Source: JAVZLQ01 sp049972525
GTDB lineage: Archaea; Thermoproteota; Bathyarchaeia; Bathyarchaeales; Bathycorpusculaceae
DNA length: 56,269 nucleotides
Direction of reading: 5' to 3'
Assembly: GCA_049972525.1 (NCBI GenBank)
Contig: JBMFKI010000008.1
Coordinates: 1-56,269 of the forward strand
Shown here: positions 15,724-23,040 of the stretch, in pieces
Numbering within the stretch: position 1 is the first letter of the stretch
Layout: each line of letters starts with the position of its first letter
The notes under the pieces: generated by a model
The model's input: only the letters and a program-made list of their open reading frames with translations
What the model was told of the DNA's origin: nothing
The model's database searches: none
Position numbers and translations under genes: made by a program

Positions 15724-16191
15724 TGAGCTTTCACTCCAGAATCTTAGAAGTCTTTCACACTCTGCTTTTATTTCGTTTTCTTGAGTTTTCTCCTTTAACA
15801 CTTTAAGAAATTCTATGCGTTTTCGCACAGAGCGTTTTTCTGCTTCACCACCATAGTAAGGTTTACCTTCGACGTATTCCTTCATATGATGCGCCTTCTG
15901 CACAAATAGGCTGGCCGCATCAACAGGATTTTCTACAGCGTATTTATTTGCCCATATGGCTGCTTCTGACTCTCGAAGCTGGGTTAAACCGTCAATTTCA
16001 GTTATACGGCGGATGTAAGTTCGCAAGAAATCATAATAACCTGCAACTCTAACAAGTTTAAGTGCCTTCCTAACTTTCTGTTGGAAGGCTTTGCTGCCAC
16101 TGATTACGAGGCGATGCTTATACCCCTTATCAATTAATTCCTTAGCCACTTTGACTTCTTCATGTGTGTAAACTCTTTCTGGAAACCCCAA
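15712..16191 (-). CDS. Conserved archaeal protein of unknown function
   Basis: A 159-residue, mainly helical and strongly charged protein. Notable stretches are YTHEEVKVAKELIDKGYKHR, AGYYDFLRTYIRRI, REAEAAIW-like RESEAAIWANKYAVENP and FVQKAHHMKEYVEGKPYYGG. It may belong to an archaeal DUF such as DUF2192, but I am not certain. No signal peptide or metal motif is present. The start is TTG at 16191, preceded by GAGGTTAAG. It follows S25e on the same strand with a 27-base gap, so it is probably co-transcribed with a ribosomal protein gene. Its stop overlaps the convergent cyclophilin-like gene. Confidence 0.7.
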   Translation of the reverse strand: MGFPERVYTHEEVKVAKELIDKGYKHRLVISGSKAFQQKVRKALKLVRVAGYYDFLRTYIRRITEIDGLTQLRESEAAIWANKYAVENPVDAASLFVQKAHHMKEYVEGKPYYGGEAEKRSVRKRIEFLKVLKEKTQENEIKAECERLLRFWSESSLVY

Positions 16192-16218
16192 CTATAATCT
16201 TAACCTCAAGGGAGAAAA

Positions 16219-16551
16219 CTAGTCCATCGGCTTGTATATTTTGATGTCATGGTTCCCTGAAACAAGCTGCACTATGCCGTTCTCTTCTAGTTGTTCAAGA
16301 AAATCTTTTGCCGCGCTTATTCTTATGTTGAACCGCGTAGCCACAGTGTATGGCGTCAGAACTGGCATCTTCCTCAATTCATTTACTATTTTCTCGTTTT
16401 TCACATCTGGAGAAATTATATCCAAAGATTTCTTATCTTTTGACGACGACGCGACTGCCTTCTCCTTTTTCTTCTTTTCTTTCTCTTCTTCCTCCTTCCT
16501 CGACTGCATACGTTCCATTTGCTTTAGGCTAAGTTTCTTTTTTCCACCCAT
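16219..16551 (-). CDS. rps25e: 30S ribosomal protein S25e
   Basis: A 110-residue ribosomal protein. The N-terminus MGGKKKLSLKQMERMQ is followed by a lysine/glutamate-rich extension (to about 50). A winged-helix core follows: IVNELRKMPVLTPYTVATRFNIRISAAKDFLEQLEENGIV. S25e is a TACK/Asgard and eukaryotic protein at the head of the small subunit. The ATG at 16551 has GAAGGAT upstream and the family-typical start; six earlier residues are open but unlikely. It sits in a run with a possible 26-residue leader frame upstream and the unknown 159-residue gene downstream. Confidence 0.93.
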   Translation of the reverse strand: MGGKKKLSLKQMERMQSRKEEEEKEKKKKEKAVASSSKDKKSLDIISPDVKNEKIVNELRKMPVLTPYTVATRFNIRISAAKDFLEQLEENGIVQLVSGNHDIKIYKPMD

Positions 16552-16613
16552 ATCCTTCAGCTCCACCAAGAGGAATCGTGGCGTTATTTTTTAGGCTTTC
16601 CATTCTAAGCGTA

Positions 16614-16694
16614 TTAGGTTATTTCAGCTTTATGCCTATCTTGCCATTCTTTAATTGACAATCCAAGCTGCTTCTCGATTTCAGCCCTACGCAT
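16614..16694 (-). CDS. Candidate 26-residue leaderless small protein upstream of S25e
   Basis: The frame ATG 16694 to TAA 16614 reads MRRAEIEKQLGLSIKEWQ and then DRHKAEIT. It is a charged, helix-like peptide with protein-like composition. A TATA-like ATATAAC at about 16719-16725 on the minus strand is centred about 27 bases before the ATG, so the transcript would start at the ATG itself. It lies 62 bases before S25e in the same direction. No family is recognised. It could be a real small protein or a leader peptide for S25e. Confidence 0.35.
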   Translation of the reverse strand: MRRAEIEKQLGLSIKEWQDRHKAEIT

Positions 16695-16743
16695 CTTTGC
16701 ACACACTCCAAATTAAAGTTATATGGATCCATGAAATGCGTAG

Positions 16744-17081
16744 ATGAAAGCAGTAGTGATTTTCGCGGCAACTTCAACGCTTCGTAGCTCGCGCGCGCAC
16801 GATGTTGAAGTTAAGGTCATGGTTTCAGACAGAATCGTGAATGTAAACTGATACGCCTAGCAAATTTTACGGAGCTACGTGCAAGAGACCAGATGTTCGG
16901 TGGAGGCACCATTGTTGATGGAAAAGAAGCTATGCTTTTTCTTGGGGAGGACAAGCCAAGTTTAGTTATATGGAGCAACAATGCTGTGCTGGTGCAATTT
17001 GCAAGAGAATACTTTCAGTTTCATGGGACTCCTCAAAGAAAATTTAGGCATGCAAAAATCCGAAAAAGAGGGGAAATTTAG
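16744..17081 (+). pseudogene. Decayed TrmB-type transcriptional regulator C-terminal domain
   Basis: The first 108 bases from ATG 16744 read DVEVKVMVSDRIVN and stop. Shifting frame gives LANFTELRARDQMFGGGTIV and DGKEAMLFLGEDKPSLVIWS, then AVLVQFAREYFQFH. The second stretch matches the end of TrmB-family sugar-binding regulator domains (elements R-RD-MFGGG, IVDG-E, LAIWS and L-FA-EYFEYL). The N-terminal helix-turn-helix is absent. A frameshift plus truncation makes this a remnant. A longer tail (GTPQRKFRHAKIRKRGEI) follows the usual end. Confidence 0.45.
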
Positions 17082-17091
17082 AAGAAATGCT

Positions 17092-17313
17092 TTATCTACT
17101 CATGACTTTTTTCGCTGCAATTTCAATATCTTCTGCTTTTATTGTTTTTCTTCCAGCATGCATAGCAAAGTCAAGAGCCTCTTTGGCAATTTTTATGCCA
17201 ACCTCTTCCAATGCCTTTGCTAGTTCTTTAGCCGCCGCTTCGCTCACCCTATCTGCTCCAGCCTTTTTGCATATTCTATGCATAGGAGCAACAGCTAACT
17301 CCAAATCAGCCAT
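17092..17313 (-). CDS. Archaeal histone (HMf type)
   Basis: A 73-residue single histone fold. The N-terminal LAVAPMHRICKKAGADRVSE is followed by a long helix AAAKELAKALEEVGIKIAKEA and then TIKAEDIEIAAKKVM. Length and lack of tails match HMf/HTk-type histones that wrap DNA as dimers and larger stacks. The ATG at 17313 has GGAGGAG just upstream. A TATA-like CGTTAAATAG lies near 17352-17360. Histone alongside Alba (52.5 kb) indicates a mixed chromatin. Confidence 0.93.
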   Translation of the reverse strand: MADLELAVAPMHRICKKAGADRVSEAAAKELAKALEEVGIKIAKEALDFAMHAGRKTIKAEDIEIAAKKVMSR

Positions 17314-17426
17314 AAAGACTCCTCCGTAGCCTCTTTTTTTATTTAAAACGCTATTTAACGTTTATTGTTAAGGTCTTGAGCGGATATAACGCTTTATGGC
17401 ATATCTATTAAAGGCTGATTTTTTAG

Positions 17427-17443
17427 GGGAAATTATAAAAAGG
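17427..17443 (+). promoter_or_regulatory. BRE/TATA promoter for tatD
   Basis: GGGAAATTATAAAAAGG has a purine-rich BRE directly before TATAAAAA. The centre is near 17436, which predicts a start near 17463 and a leader of about 20 bases containing GGTGGTC. Confidence 0.6.
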
Positions 17444-17481
17444 ATAATTACGCGTAGTTTTACGCTTACAAAGGTGGTCAA

Positions 17482-18261
17482 ATGAAGTTTGTTGACGCAC
17501 ATATTCATCTATCAGATGAAGAATACGCCGAATGTATAGAAGAAATTGTTACCGAAGCCAAGAACGCTAATGTTGTTGCCCTGGTCTCAAACTCTATGGA
17601 TTTAAAAACAACCATTAGCAGCCTAAAACTGGCTGAAAAATATCGAGGAATGGTCTATGCTGCCTTGGGAGTTCACCCTTGGAACGTGCAAACTTTAACC
17701 GATGAAGAGCTTGGAAAAGTTATAGGTTTAATTTCTGAAAAGAAAGCGAGTGGAGCAATAATTGCTGTCGGAGAAGTTGGTTTGGACATTAAATATGAAA
17801 TGATATGGAACAAACAGCTGAAAGTTTTTGAAGAAATGCTGCATGCGGCTGAAAGATTTGATTTGCCAGTCATAATACATTCGCGTGGCACAACAGCGCA
17901 GATTGTTGAAATGCTTCCATCTTACCGCTTAAAAAAGGTGCTTCTCCATTGGTTTAGCAACCCGATAAGCGTTTTAGCAAAGGCAATAGAAAAAGGATGC
18001 TACATAACTGAGGGCCCACCAGTAGTTTATTCTAACGGCATTCAGGAAGTTGTTAGGCGAGTACCTTTAACAAATTTGTTAACTGAGACTGACGGGCCTG
18101 TTAGGTTTTTTAGGCAGCCCTTTAGTGGTAAGAGAACTTCTCCAGCTTTTATACCAGCTGTTGTTGAGGCAATAGCAAAAATAAAGGGCGTTAGCGTCGA
18201 AGAGGCTGCTGAGCAAATAGCGGAGAATTTCACGGAGTTTTTTGGAGTAAAGTTAAATTAG
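17482..18261 (+). CDS. TatD family metal-dependent hydrolase
   Basis: A 259-residue TIM-barrel hydrolase. Metal ligands are seen in DAHIHL (residues 5-10), GVHPWN, AVGEVGLDIKYE, PVIIHSRG, VLLHWFSN and TETDGP. TatD enzymes are metal-dependent nucleases in several organisms; archaeal ones are largely untested. The ATG at 17482 has GGTGGTC upstream. It is monocistronic and followed 70 bases later by S17e. Confidence 0.88.
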   Translation: MKFVDAHIHLSDEEYAECIEEIVTEAKNANVVALVSNSMDLKTTISSLKLAEKYRGMVYAALGVHPWNVQTLTDEELGKVIGLISEKKASGAIIAVGEVGLDIKYEMIWNKQLKVFEEMLHAAERFDLPVIIHSRGTTAQIVEMLPSYRLKKVLLHWFSNPISVLAKAIEKGCYITEGPPVVYSNGIQEVVRRVPLTNLLTETDGPVRFFRQPFSGKRTSPAFIPAVVEAIAKIKGVSVEEAAEQIAENFTEFFGVKLN

Positions 18262-18331
18262 TGTTATTTCTATTGAAGGTTTACTTTAAATGCTTTAAAC
18301 CTGCGGACGAGCGCTTGGGGGAAATTAATGC

Positions 18332-18562
18332 TTGGGAAGTGTGCGAACAGAACAGATTAAAAGAGTAGCCAGAGAACTTCTTAGACGTTTTCCAAACAAG
18401 TTCTCAAACGATTTTGAACATAATAAGCGTATTGTAAGTATGCTCGCGCAAGGAGCGACGATTAAAGTGAGAAACCAAATTGCCGGGTACATAACGCATG
18501 CTCTTGCTGGAATGAAAATGGAAGCATCAAACCAAGAAGAAGAGAAGGAGAAGGACGAGTAA
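18332..18562 (+). CDS. rps17e: 30S ribosomal protein S17e
   Basis: A 76-residue small-subunit protein. The core VRTEQIKRVARELLRRFPNK and FSNDFEHNKRIVSMLAQGATIKVRNQIAGYITHAL is diagnostic, and the C-terminus ends in an acidic tail. The start is TTG at 18332, with TGGGGGA at 18316-18322 as binding site; the nearby ATG at 18328 is out of frame. A TATA-like TTACTTTAAATGC lies at 18281-18293. The next gene starts about 50 bases downstream and may be co-transcribed. Confidence 0.93.
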   Translation: MGSVRTEQIKRVARELLRRFPNKFSNDFEHNKRIVSMLAQGATIKVRNQIAGYITHALAGMKMEASNQEEEKEKDE

Positions 18563-18610
18563 CATTATTAAAACACAACCTATTTTAAATTGCCACATAG
18601 GGAAACGCTA

Positions 18611-18985
18611 ATGATGGATGCTTACAGAAGAGGATGGGCGTTGAGATACCTACGCGAAGCCAGAGCAGAGCTTAAGGCAGCGAGGAAAATGCCTTACATG
18701 GCGCCGAGTTTGGTGATTGAGGCAATTAGGAAGGCCCGGAACGCCATATATTACAGTCTTGGAGAACCAGCGTTCATAGAAATAGTTGTGAGAGAAGCAA
18801 TAGAAAAGGCAAAACCAGTTGAAGATCCATTTCTGCGGTTTCTGATAAACATGGAGGAGATGATGCAGCAGTTCACGCAGCTAGAGGAAGTGGACGGTGA
18901 AAAGGCAATAAAAAAGGCGGATAGCCTAATTCAAGCAGCATCCGATATTGTGGAAACGATGACTGGAGAAAAAGTAGAAGATTAA
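18611..18985 (+). CDS. Small all-helical protein of unknown function (HEPN-like pattern)
   Basis: A 124-residue all-helical protein. It contains AYRRGWALRYLREARAELKA, YMAPSLVIEAIRKARNAIYY, IVVREAIEKAKPVEDPFLRFL and a C-terminal helix pair. The arrangement resembles HEPN or four-helix bundle proteins, but the catalytic RxxxxH motif of HEPN nucleases is not seen. ATG 18611 is chosen with GGGAA upstream; a TTG at 18590 would add 7 residues without a binding site. It follows S17e on the same strand and may be co-transcribed. No function is proposed. Confidence 0.72.
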   Translation: MMDAYRRGWALRYLREARAELKAARKMPYMAPSLVIEAIRKARNAIYYSLGEPAFIEIVVREAIEKAKPVEDPFLRFLINMEEMMQQFTQLEEVDGEKAIKKADSLIQAASDIVETMTGEKVED

Positions 18986-18990
18986 AGTAG

Positions 18991-20163
18991 TCACTTGTTT
19001 TTAAGGAAATTCGTTATTCTACCCAAAGCCTTCTTTATATTTTCAATTGAATTTGCAAAGGATAGGCGTAGATAGCCTTCACCATACTTTCCAAAGGATG
19101 CCCCTGGCAAAACCGCAACGCCAGCCTCCCTGAGAAGTTTGTCTCCAAATTCACGGCAACTCATTCCAGTACCAGTTATGTTTGGAAAAACGTAGAAGGC
19201 TCCGCGTGGCTTCTTGCAAGTTATACCCTCAATCTGGTTCAGCCCGGAAACTATGACTTCTCTTCGCTTTTTAAACTCTGCCACCATCTTGTCAACATCA
19301 TTCTGCGGACCCTTTAATGCTTCAACACCTGCCATCTGTATGAAGGCGCATGTGCATGAGTTCGAGTTAATCATCAGCTGAGTGACTTTTTGGGCGATGT
19401 CTTTTCGCATTACTCCGTAGCCGAGTCTCCAGCCGGTCATGGCGTATGTTTTGGAGAAACCATCTAATATTATGGTTTTTTCCTTCATTCCATGTAGAGA
19501 GGCAATGCTTTCATGTTCGCCCTCATAGATTATTCTGCTGTAAATTTCGTCGGAGAGAACAATAACATCATCCCTATCAGCAATACAATCAGCTATAACC
19601 TTCAAGTCTTCCTTAGTTAAAACTCCGCCAGTTGGGTTTTCGGGCGAGTTCAAAATAATCATTTTAGTTTTCTTGGAAACTTTCTTTTTAAAGTCTTCAT
19701 GGTCAAGCCTAAAATCATTCTTCTCCAAAAGCGGAATTGGCACAGGTTTGGCCCCAACAAAGTTTATCACAGACTCATAGATTGGGAAGCCTGGATTTGG
19801 ATACATAACCTCTTCGCCTTCACTCACACAAGCGAGCATGCTGAAGAACATGATTGGTTTTGCTCCAGGCGTCACAACAACCTCTTCCGGGTCAACACTG
19901 ATTTTTCTGGTTTTAGAGATATACTCGGCTATTGCCTCTCTTAGCTCTGGAATTCCAGCTGCTGGGACATAATGTGTATAGCCAGAGTAAAGTGCCTTAA
20001 CAGCAGCCTCTTTTATGTTCTTCGGAGTGTCAAAGTCGGGCTCGCCAATTTCCAAATGTATAACTTCTTTTCCTTGCTTTTCCAGCGCTTTGGCTTTTGC
20101 AAGAACTTCAAAGGCTGTTTCTGTTCCAAGAGTTTCCATCCTTTTAGCGAAGATAGAGCGCAT
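18991..20163 (-). CDS. Class I/II PLP-dependent aminotransferase
   Basis: A 390-residue fold-type I aminotransferase. Features are HLEIGEPDFDTPKNI, GYTHYVPAAGIPELR, NSPENPTGGVL, the cofactor-contacting LSDEIYSRIIYEGEH, the lysine loop DGFSKTYAMTGWRLGYGV, and the C-terminal LRLSFANS with the substrate-carboxylate Arg. The subgroup covers aspartate, alanine and broad-specificity enzymes. Its position beside glyoxylate reductase and glycerate kinase suggests a serine/alanine-glyoxylate role, which is inference. ATG 20163 is preferred over GTG 20172 because GGTGATTTAT gives proper spacing. A hairpin covers the leader just upstream. Confidence 0.9.
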   Translation of the reverse strand: MRSIFAKRMETLGTETAFEVLAKAKALEKQGKEVIHLEIGEPDFDTPKNIKEAAVKALYSGYTHYVPAAGIPELREAIAEYISKTRKISVDPEEVVVTPGAKPIMFFSMLACVSEGEEVMYPNPGFPIYESVINFVGAKPVPIPLLEKNDFRLDHEDFKKKVSKKTKMIILNSPENPTGGVLTKEDLKVIADCIADRDDVIVLSDEIYSRIIYEGEHESIASLHGMKEKTIILDGFSKTYAMTGWRLGYGVMRKDIAQKVTQLMINSNSCTCAFIQMAGVEALKGPQNDVDKMVAEFKKRREVIVSGLNQIEGITCKKPRGAFYVFPNITGTGMSCREFGDKLLREAGVAVLPGASFGKYGEGYLRLSFANSIENIKKALGRITNFLKNK

Positions 20164-20173
20164 ATAAATCACC

Positions 20174-20191
20174 CCTCTCTTTGTAGAGAGG
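20174..20191 (-). repeat. Perfect 7-4-7 inverted repeat in the aminotransferase leader
   Basis: CCTCTCT-TTGT-AGAGAGG on the plus strand. In the minus-strand transcript it forms a stable hairpin whose 3' arm runs into the GGGGTGATT ribosome binding site 11 bases before ATG 20163. It could act as a protein operator on DNA or as a translation-attenuating hairpin in RNA. Confidence 0.5.
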
Positions 20192-20253
20192 ATTAAAGGT
20201 AAAAATGAAGGGGGGTATTTAACTATTACAGTACAGCGAAACTCAAAATCATG

Positions 20254-21264
20254 TTAAAACAGTTTTGATAGTGGTCGAGCCTTCATGACGTCTGGGTTTA
20301 CAAGGTTCGGCGGCTTTTTACCCTCAAAGAACGCCACAAGGTTTTCCGCTACCATCTCAGCCATTCTACTTCGCGTCTCATAGCTTGCACTTGAAATGTG
20401 TGGGGCAACAACCACATTGTCAAGTTTAAGCAGCGGGTTATCCACAGGCGTAGGTTCCTGCTCAAAAACATCAAGCCCAGCGCCAGCGATTCTGCCTTCC
20501 TTCAACGCTTCATAAAGGGCTTTCTCGTCAACAATTGGCCCTCGTGCATTGTTTATTAGGTAGGCTGTTTTCTTCATGAGCCTAAGCTTTTCAGCGTTTA
20601 TCAAGTGATAGGTTTCCTTCATTAATGGAACATGAATGCTAACGAAGTCTGAGTCTTTCAGAAGCGTATCCAAATCAACCCGTTTTGCGCCAAGCTCCTT
20701 CTCCATTTCGGGTCTCGGTACAACATCATAAAATAGAATTTTCATATCGAAGCCCTTAGCCCTCTTGGCAACTGCATAGCCGATGCGCCCAGCACCAACA
20801 ATGCCGATTGTAGCTCCATGAACGTCCCTTCCCAAAAACATACTTGGATGCCATCCAACCTTCCATTGGCCAGTGCGAACATACTTGTCAGCTTCGACAA
20901 CACGCCTCGCAACAGCCATAAGCAAAGCCCAAGCGAAATCAGCAGTTGTGTCAGTTAAAACCTCAGGTGTGTTAGTTACGTATATGCCTCTCTTCGTAGC
21001 CTCCGGTATGTCAATATTGTCGAAGCCAACAGCCATCTGCGAAACTATCTTCAGTTTAGGCGCTGCATCAAAAACTTCAGCGTCAATCTTATCTGACAAA
21101 AGCGAAACAAGAGCATCAACATTTTTAGCTTTTTCAATTATCACTTTTTTAGGCGGAGGAGCATATTCAGGCCAAACTTCAGTGTCGAAACGTTCTTTAA
21201 TTATTTTTAAGCCTCTTTCTGGGAGCCCCCGAGTAACATAAACTTTAGGCTTTGGTTTTGGCAT
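20254..21264 (-). CDS. gyaR: Glyoxylate/hydroxypyruvate reductase (D-2-hydroxyacid dehydrogenase)
   Basis: A 336-residue NAD(P)H enzyme. The catalytic domain ends with VGFDNIDIPEATKRGIYVTN. The Rossmann motif GIVGAGRIGYAVAKRAKGF lies mid-protein. The catalytic Arg is in NNARGPIVDE, the Glu in GAGLDVFEQEPTP and the His in APHISSAS. The whole matches archaeal GyaR, which reduces glyoxylate to glycolate and hydroxypyruvate to glycerate. It lies between the aminotransferase and a divergent glycerate kinase. The cofactor choice was not determined. A C-terminal extension DVMKARPLSKLF is common in archaeal members. Confidence 0.88.
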   Translation of the reverse strand: MPKPKPKVYVTRGLPERGLKIIKERFDTEVWPEYAPPPKKVIIEKAKNVDALVSLLSDKIDAEVFDAAPKLKIVSQMAVGFDNIDIPEATKRGIYVTNTPEVLTDTTADFAWALLMAVARRVVEADKYVRTGQWKVGWHPSMFLGRDVHGATIGIVGAGRIGYAVAKRAKGFDMKILFYDVVPRPEMEKELGAKRVDLDTLLKDSDFVSIHVPLMKETYHLINAEKLRLMKKTAYLINNARGPIVDEKALYEALKEGRIAGAGLDVFEQEPTPVDNPLLKLDNVVVAPHISSASYETRSRMAEMVAENLVAFFEGKKPPNLVNPDVMKARPLSKLF

Positions 21265-21362
21265 ATTGGCTCACCGAGCAATTTATGAATCCTTTTTATT
21301 AAGGATCTCCTTATTACACTTACGCAACGTAAAACGCAAAAGTCGATGACGGGCTATACGAA

Positions 21363-22739
21363 ATGATGAAGATAAAAAATATGGAGGAACTTGTCGAAAA
21401 CGGCGAGACAAAGCTTGATAGAAAAGCTAGAGAATTAGCTCTAAAAAGCCTTGAAACAGCCTTAAACGCAGTTGATCCTAAGCAGATAATAAAATCAAAA
21501 GTTTTCCTAGAAAACTCGACACTCCACGTTGACGAATACTCATTTAATCTGAGGGGTTTTAGAAACGTTTACGTTATAGGTGGAGGAAAGGCAAGTGGCT
21601 CAATGGCTGAAACCCTAGAAAAAATTTTGGGCAACCACATTAAGGATGGCATTGTAAATGTTCCATATGGTGACAAAAGCGAGACGAAAATCGTCAAAAT
21701 CCATGGTGCTAGTCACCCAATCCCAGATGAGAAAGGCGTTGAAGGAACTAGACGTATGCTTGAAATAGCAGAAAAAGCCGATGAAAAAGATTTGATTATA
21801 TGCTTAATTTCGGGCGGTGGATCAAGCCTCATGCCAATGCCACGTGGCGAAATAACAATAGCAGATAAAAGGAAAATAACTGACGCTTTGCTAAAATGCG
21901 GCGCAACAATAAACGAGATAAACACTGTGAGAAAACACATTTCAGATTTTAAGGGCGGATGGCTTGCAAAAAAGGCTTATCCGGCAACGATAATAAACTT
22001 GATTCTCTCCGATGTTGTTGGCGACCCATTAGATTTTATAGCGTCAGGTCCAACTGTCCCAGACTCTACAACTTTTACAGACGCAATAAACATTCTTAAA
22101 AAATATGATTTATGGGAAAAGGCGCCGAAATCCATTCGCAGAGTTTTAATAGATGGGGAAAAGGGGCTTATTCCGGAAACCCCAAAAGCTAGTGACGAAG
22201 CATTCAAAAAAGTCTTTAACATCATCGTTGGAAATAATAGACTTGCAAGCCAAAAAGCCAGAGAATACTTGGCATCTCAAGGGTTAAACACGCTTCTATT
22301 AACAGCTATGTTAGAGGGAGAAGCCAGACATGTTGGGACTATACTATCATCAATAGCCTGCGAAATTGCAACTTCTGGAAACCCACTTTTAAAACCTGCA
22401 GGGATAATTGCTGGAGGAGAAACAACCGTGACGGTCACGGGGAAGGGTTTAGGTGGAAGAAATCAAGAGATAGCTCTCGCAGCCGCAAAAAAACTTGGCG
22501 GAACGGATTGCGCAGTAATAGCTTCTCTAAGTACAGACGGAATCGACGGACCAACGGACGCTGCCGGGGCAATCGTTGATGGAAAAACAATTACAAGAGC
22601 ACAGAAGATCGGACTTAATTCAGACAAGTTTTTAGCAGAAAACAACTCATATCACTTTTTCTCAAAGCTTTGCGACCTAATTTTTACAGGTCCAACTGGA
22701 ACAAACGTTAATGACATATCAGTGATAATAGTCTTGTAA
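21363..22739 (+). CDS. Glycerate 2-kinase (DUF4147 family)
   Basis: A 458-residue ATP-dependent kinase forming 2-phosphoglycerate. The N-terminal DUF4147 domain has VYVIGGGKASGSMAE, GASHPIPDEKGVEGTRRML, CLISGGGSSLMPMP and INTVRKHISDFKGG. The C-terminal MOFRL domain has GGETTVTVTGKGLGGRNQE, LSTDGIDGPTDAAGA and FTGPTGTNVNDI. The start ATG 21363 is followed by a second ATG and no strong binding site is seen. It is divergent from gyaR, whose product glycerate is its substrate, so the pair forms the end of a serine/glyoxylate to glycolysis route. moaD starts 14 bases downstream. Confidence 0.9.
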   Translation: MMKIKNMEELVENGETKLDRKARELALKSLETALNAVDPKQIIKSKVFLENSTLHVDEYSFNLRGFRNVYVIGGGKASGSMAETLEKILGNHIKDGIVNVPYGDKSETKIVKIHGASHPIPDEKGVEGTRRMLEIAEKADEKDLIICLISGGGSSLMPMPRGEITIADKRKITDALLKCGATINEINTVRKHISDFKGGWLAKKAYPATIINLILSDVVGDPLDFIASGPTVPDSTTFTDAINILKKYDLWEKAPKSIRRVLIDGEKGLIPETPKASDEAFKKVFNIIVGNNRLASQKAREYLASQGLNTLLLTAMLEGEARHVGTILSSIACEIATSGNPLLKPAGIIAGGETTVTVTGKGLGGRNQEIALAAAKKLGGTDCAVIASLSTDGIDGPTDAAGAIVDGKTITRAQKIGLNSDKFLAENNSYHFFSKLCDLIFTGPTGTNVNDISVIIVL

Positions 22740-22753
22740 GCTGAGGGAAAGAG

Positions 22754-23038
22754 ATGGCTGTCACTTTCAAATTTGTCGGGGCGTTCAGAAAACTAGCTGG
22801 CAAAGAAAAATACACGGTGAAAACTAAGGGAACCGTTACATTAAAGGAGGCAATATGGAAGATCATCAAAGAGAATGCTCGATTGAAGCGTGCACTCGTA
22901 GATCCGGAGCTTGAAGATCCAAGACCGAACGCGCTGATACTTGTTAATGGAAAGGAAGTCAGCGTTTTGAAGGGTCTTGACACGATGCTTGCGGACGGTG
23001 ACGAAGTTGTGCTTGTACCAGTTATTCACGGAGGATGA
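22754..23038 (+). CDS. moaD: MoaD/ThiS-family sulfur carrier protein
   Basis: A 94-residue beta-grasp protein ending in the diglycine VIHGG that is adenylated and thiocarboxylated. The sequence KFVGAFRKLAGKEK, LILVNGKEV and DGDEVVLVPVIHGG is MoaD-like. MoaD donates sulfur for molybdopterin (or tungstopterin) synthesis with MoaE, which is encoded in this window at 50.4 kb. Archaeal carriers of this group may also serve tRNA thiolation or act as SAMPs, so the role is not exclusive. GAGGG precedes ATG 22754. The stop overlaps the cofE region, so translation is coupled. Confidence 0.85.
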   Translation: MAVTFKFVGAFRKLAGKEKYTVKTKGTVTLKEAIWKIIKENARLKRALVDPELEDPRPNALILVNGKEVSVLKGLDTMLADGDEVVLVPVIHGG

Positions 23039-23040
23039 AG

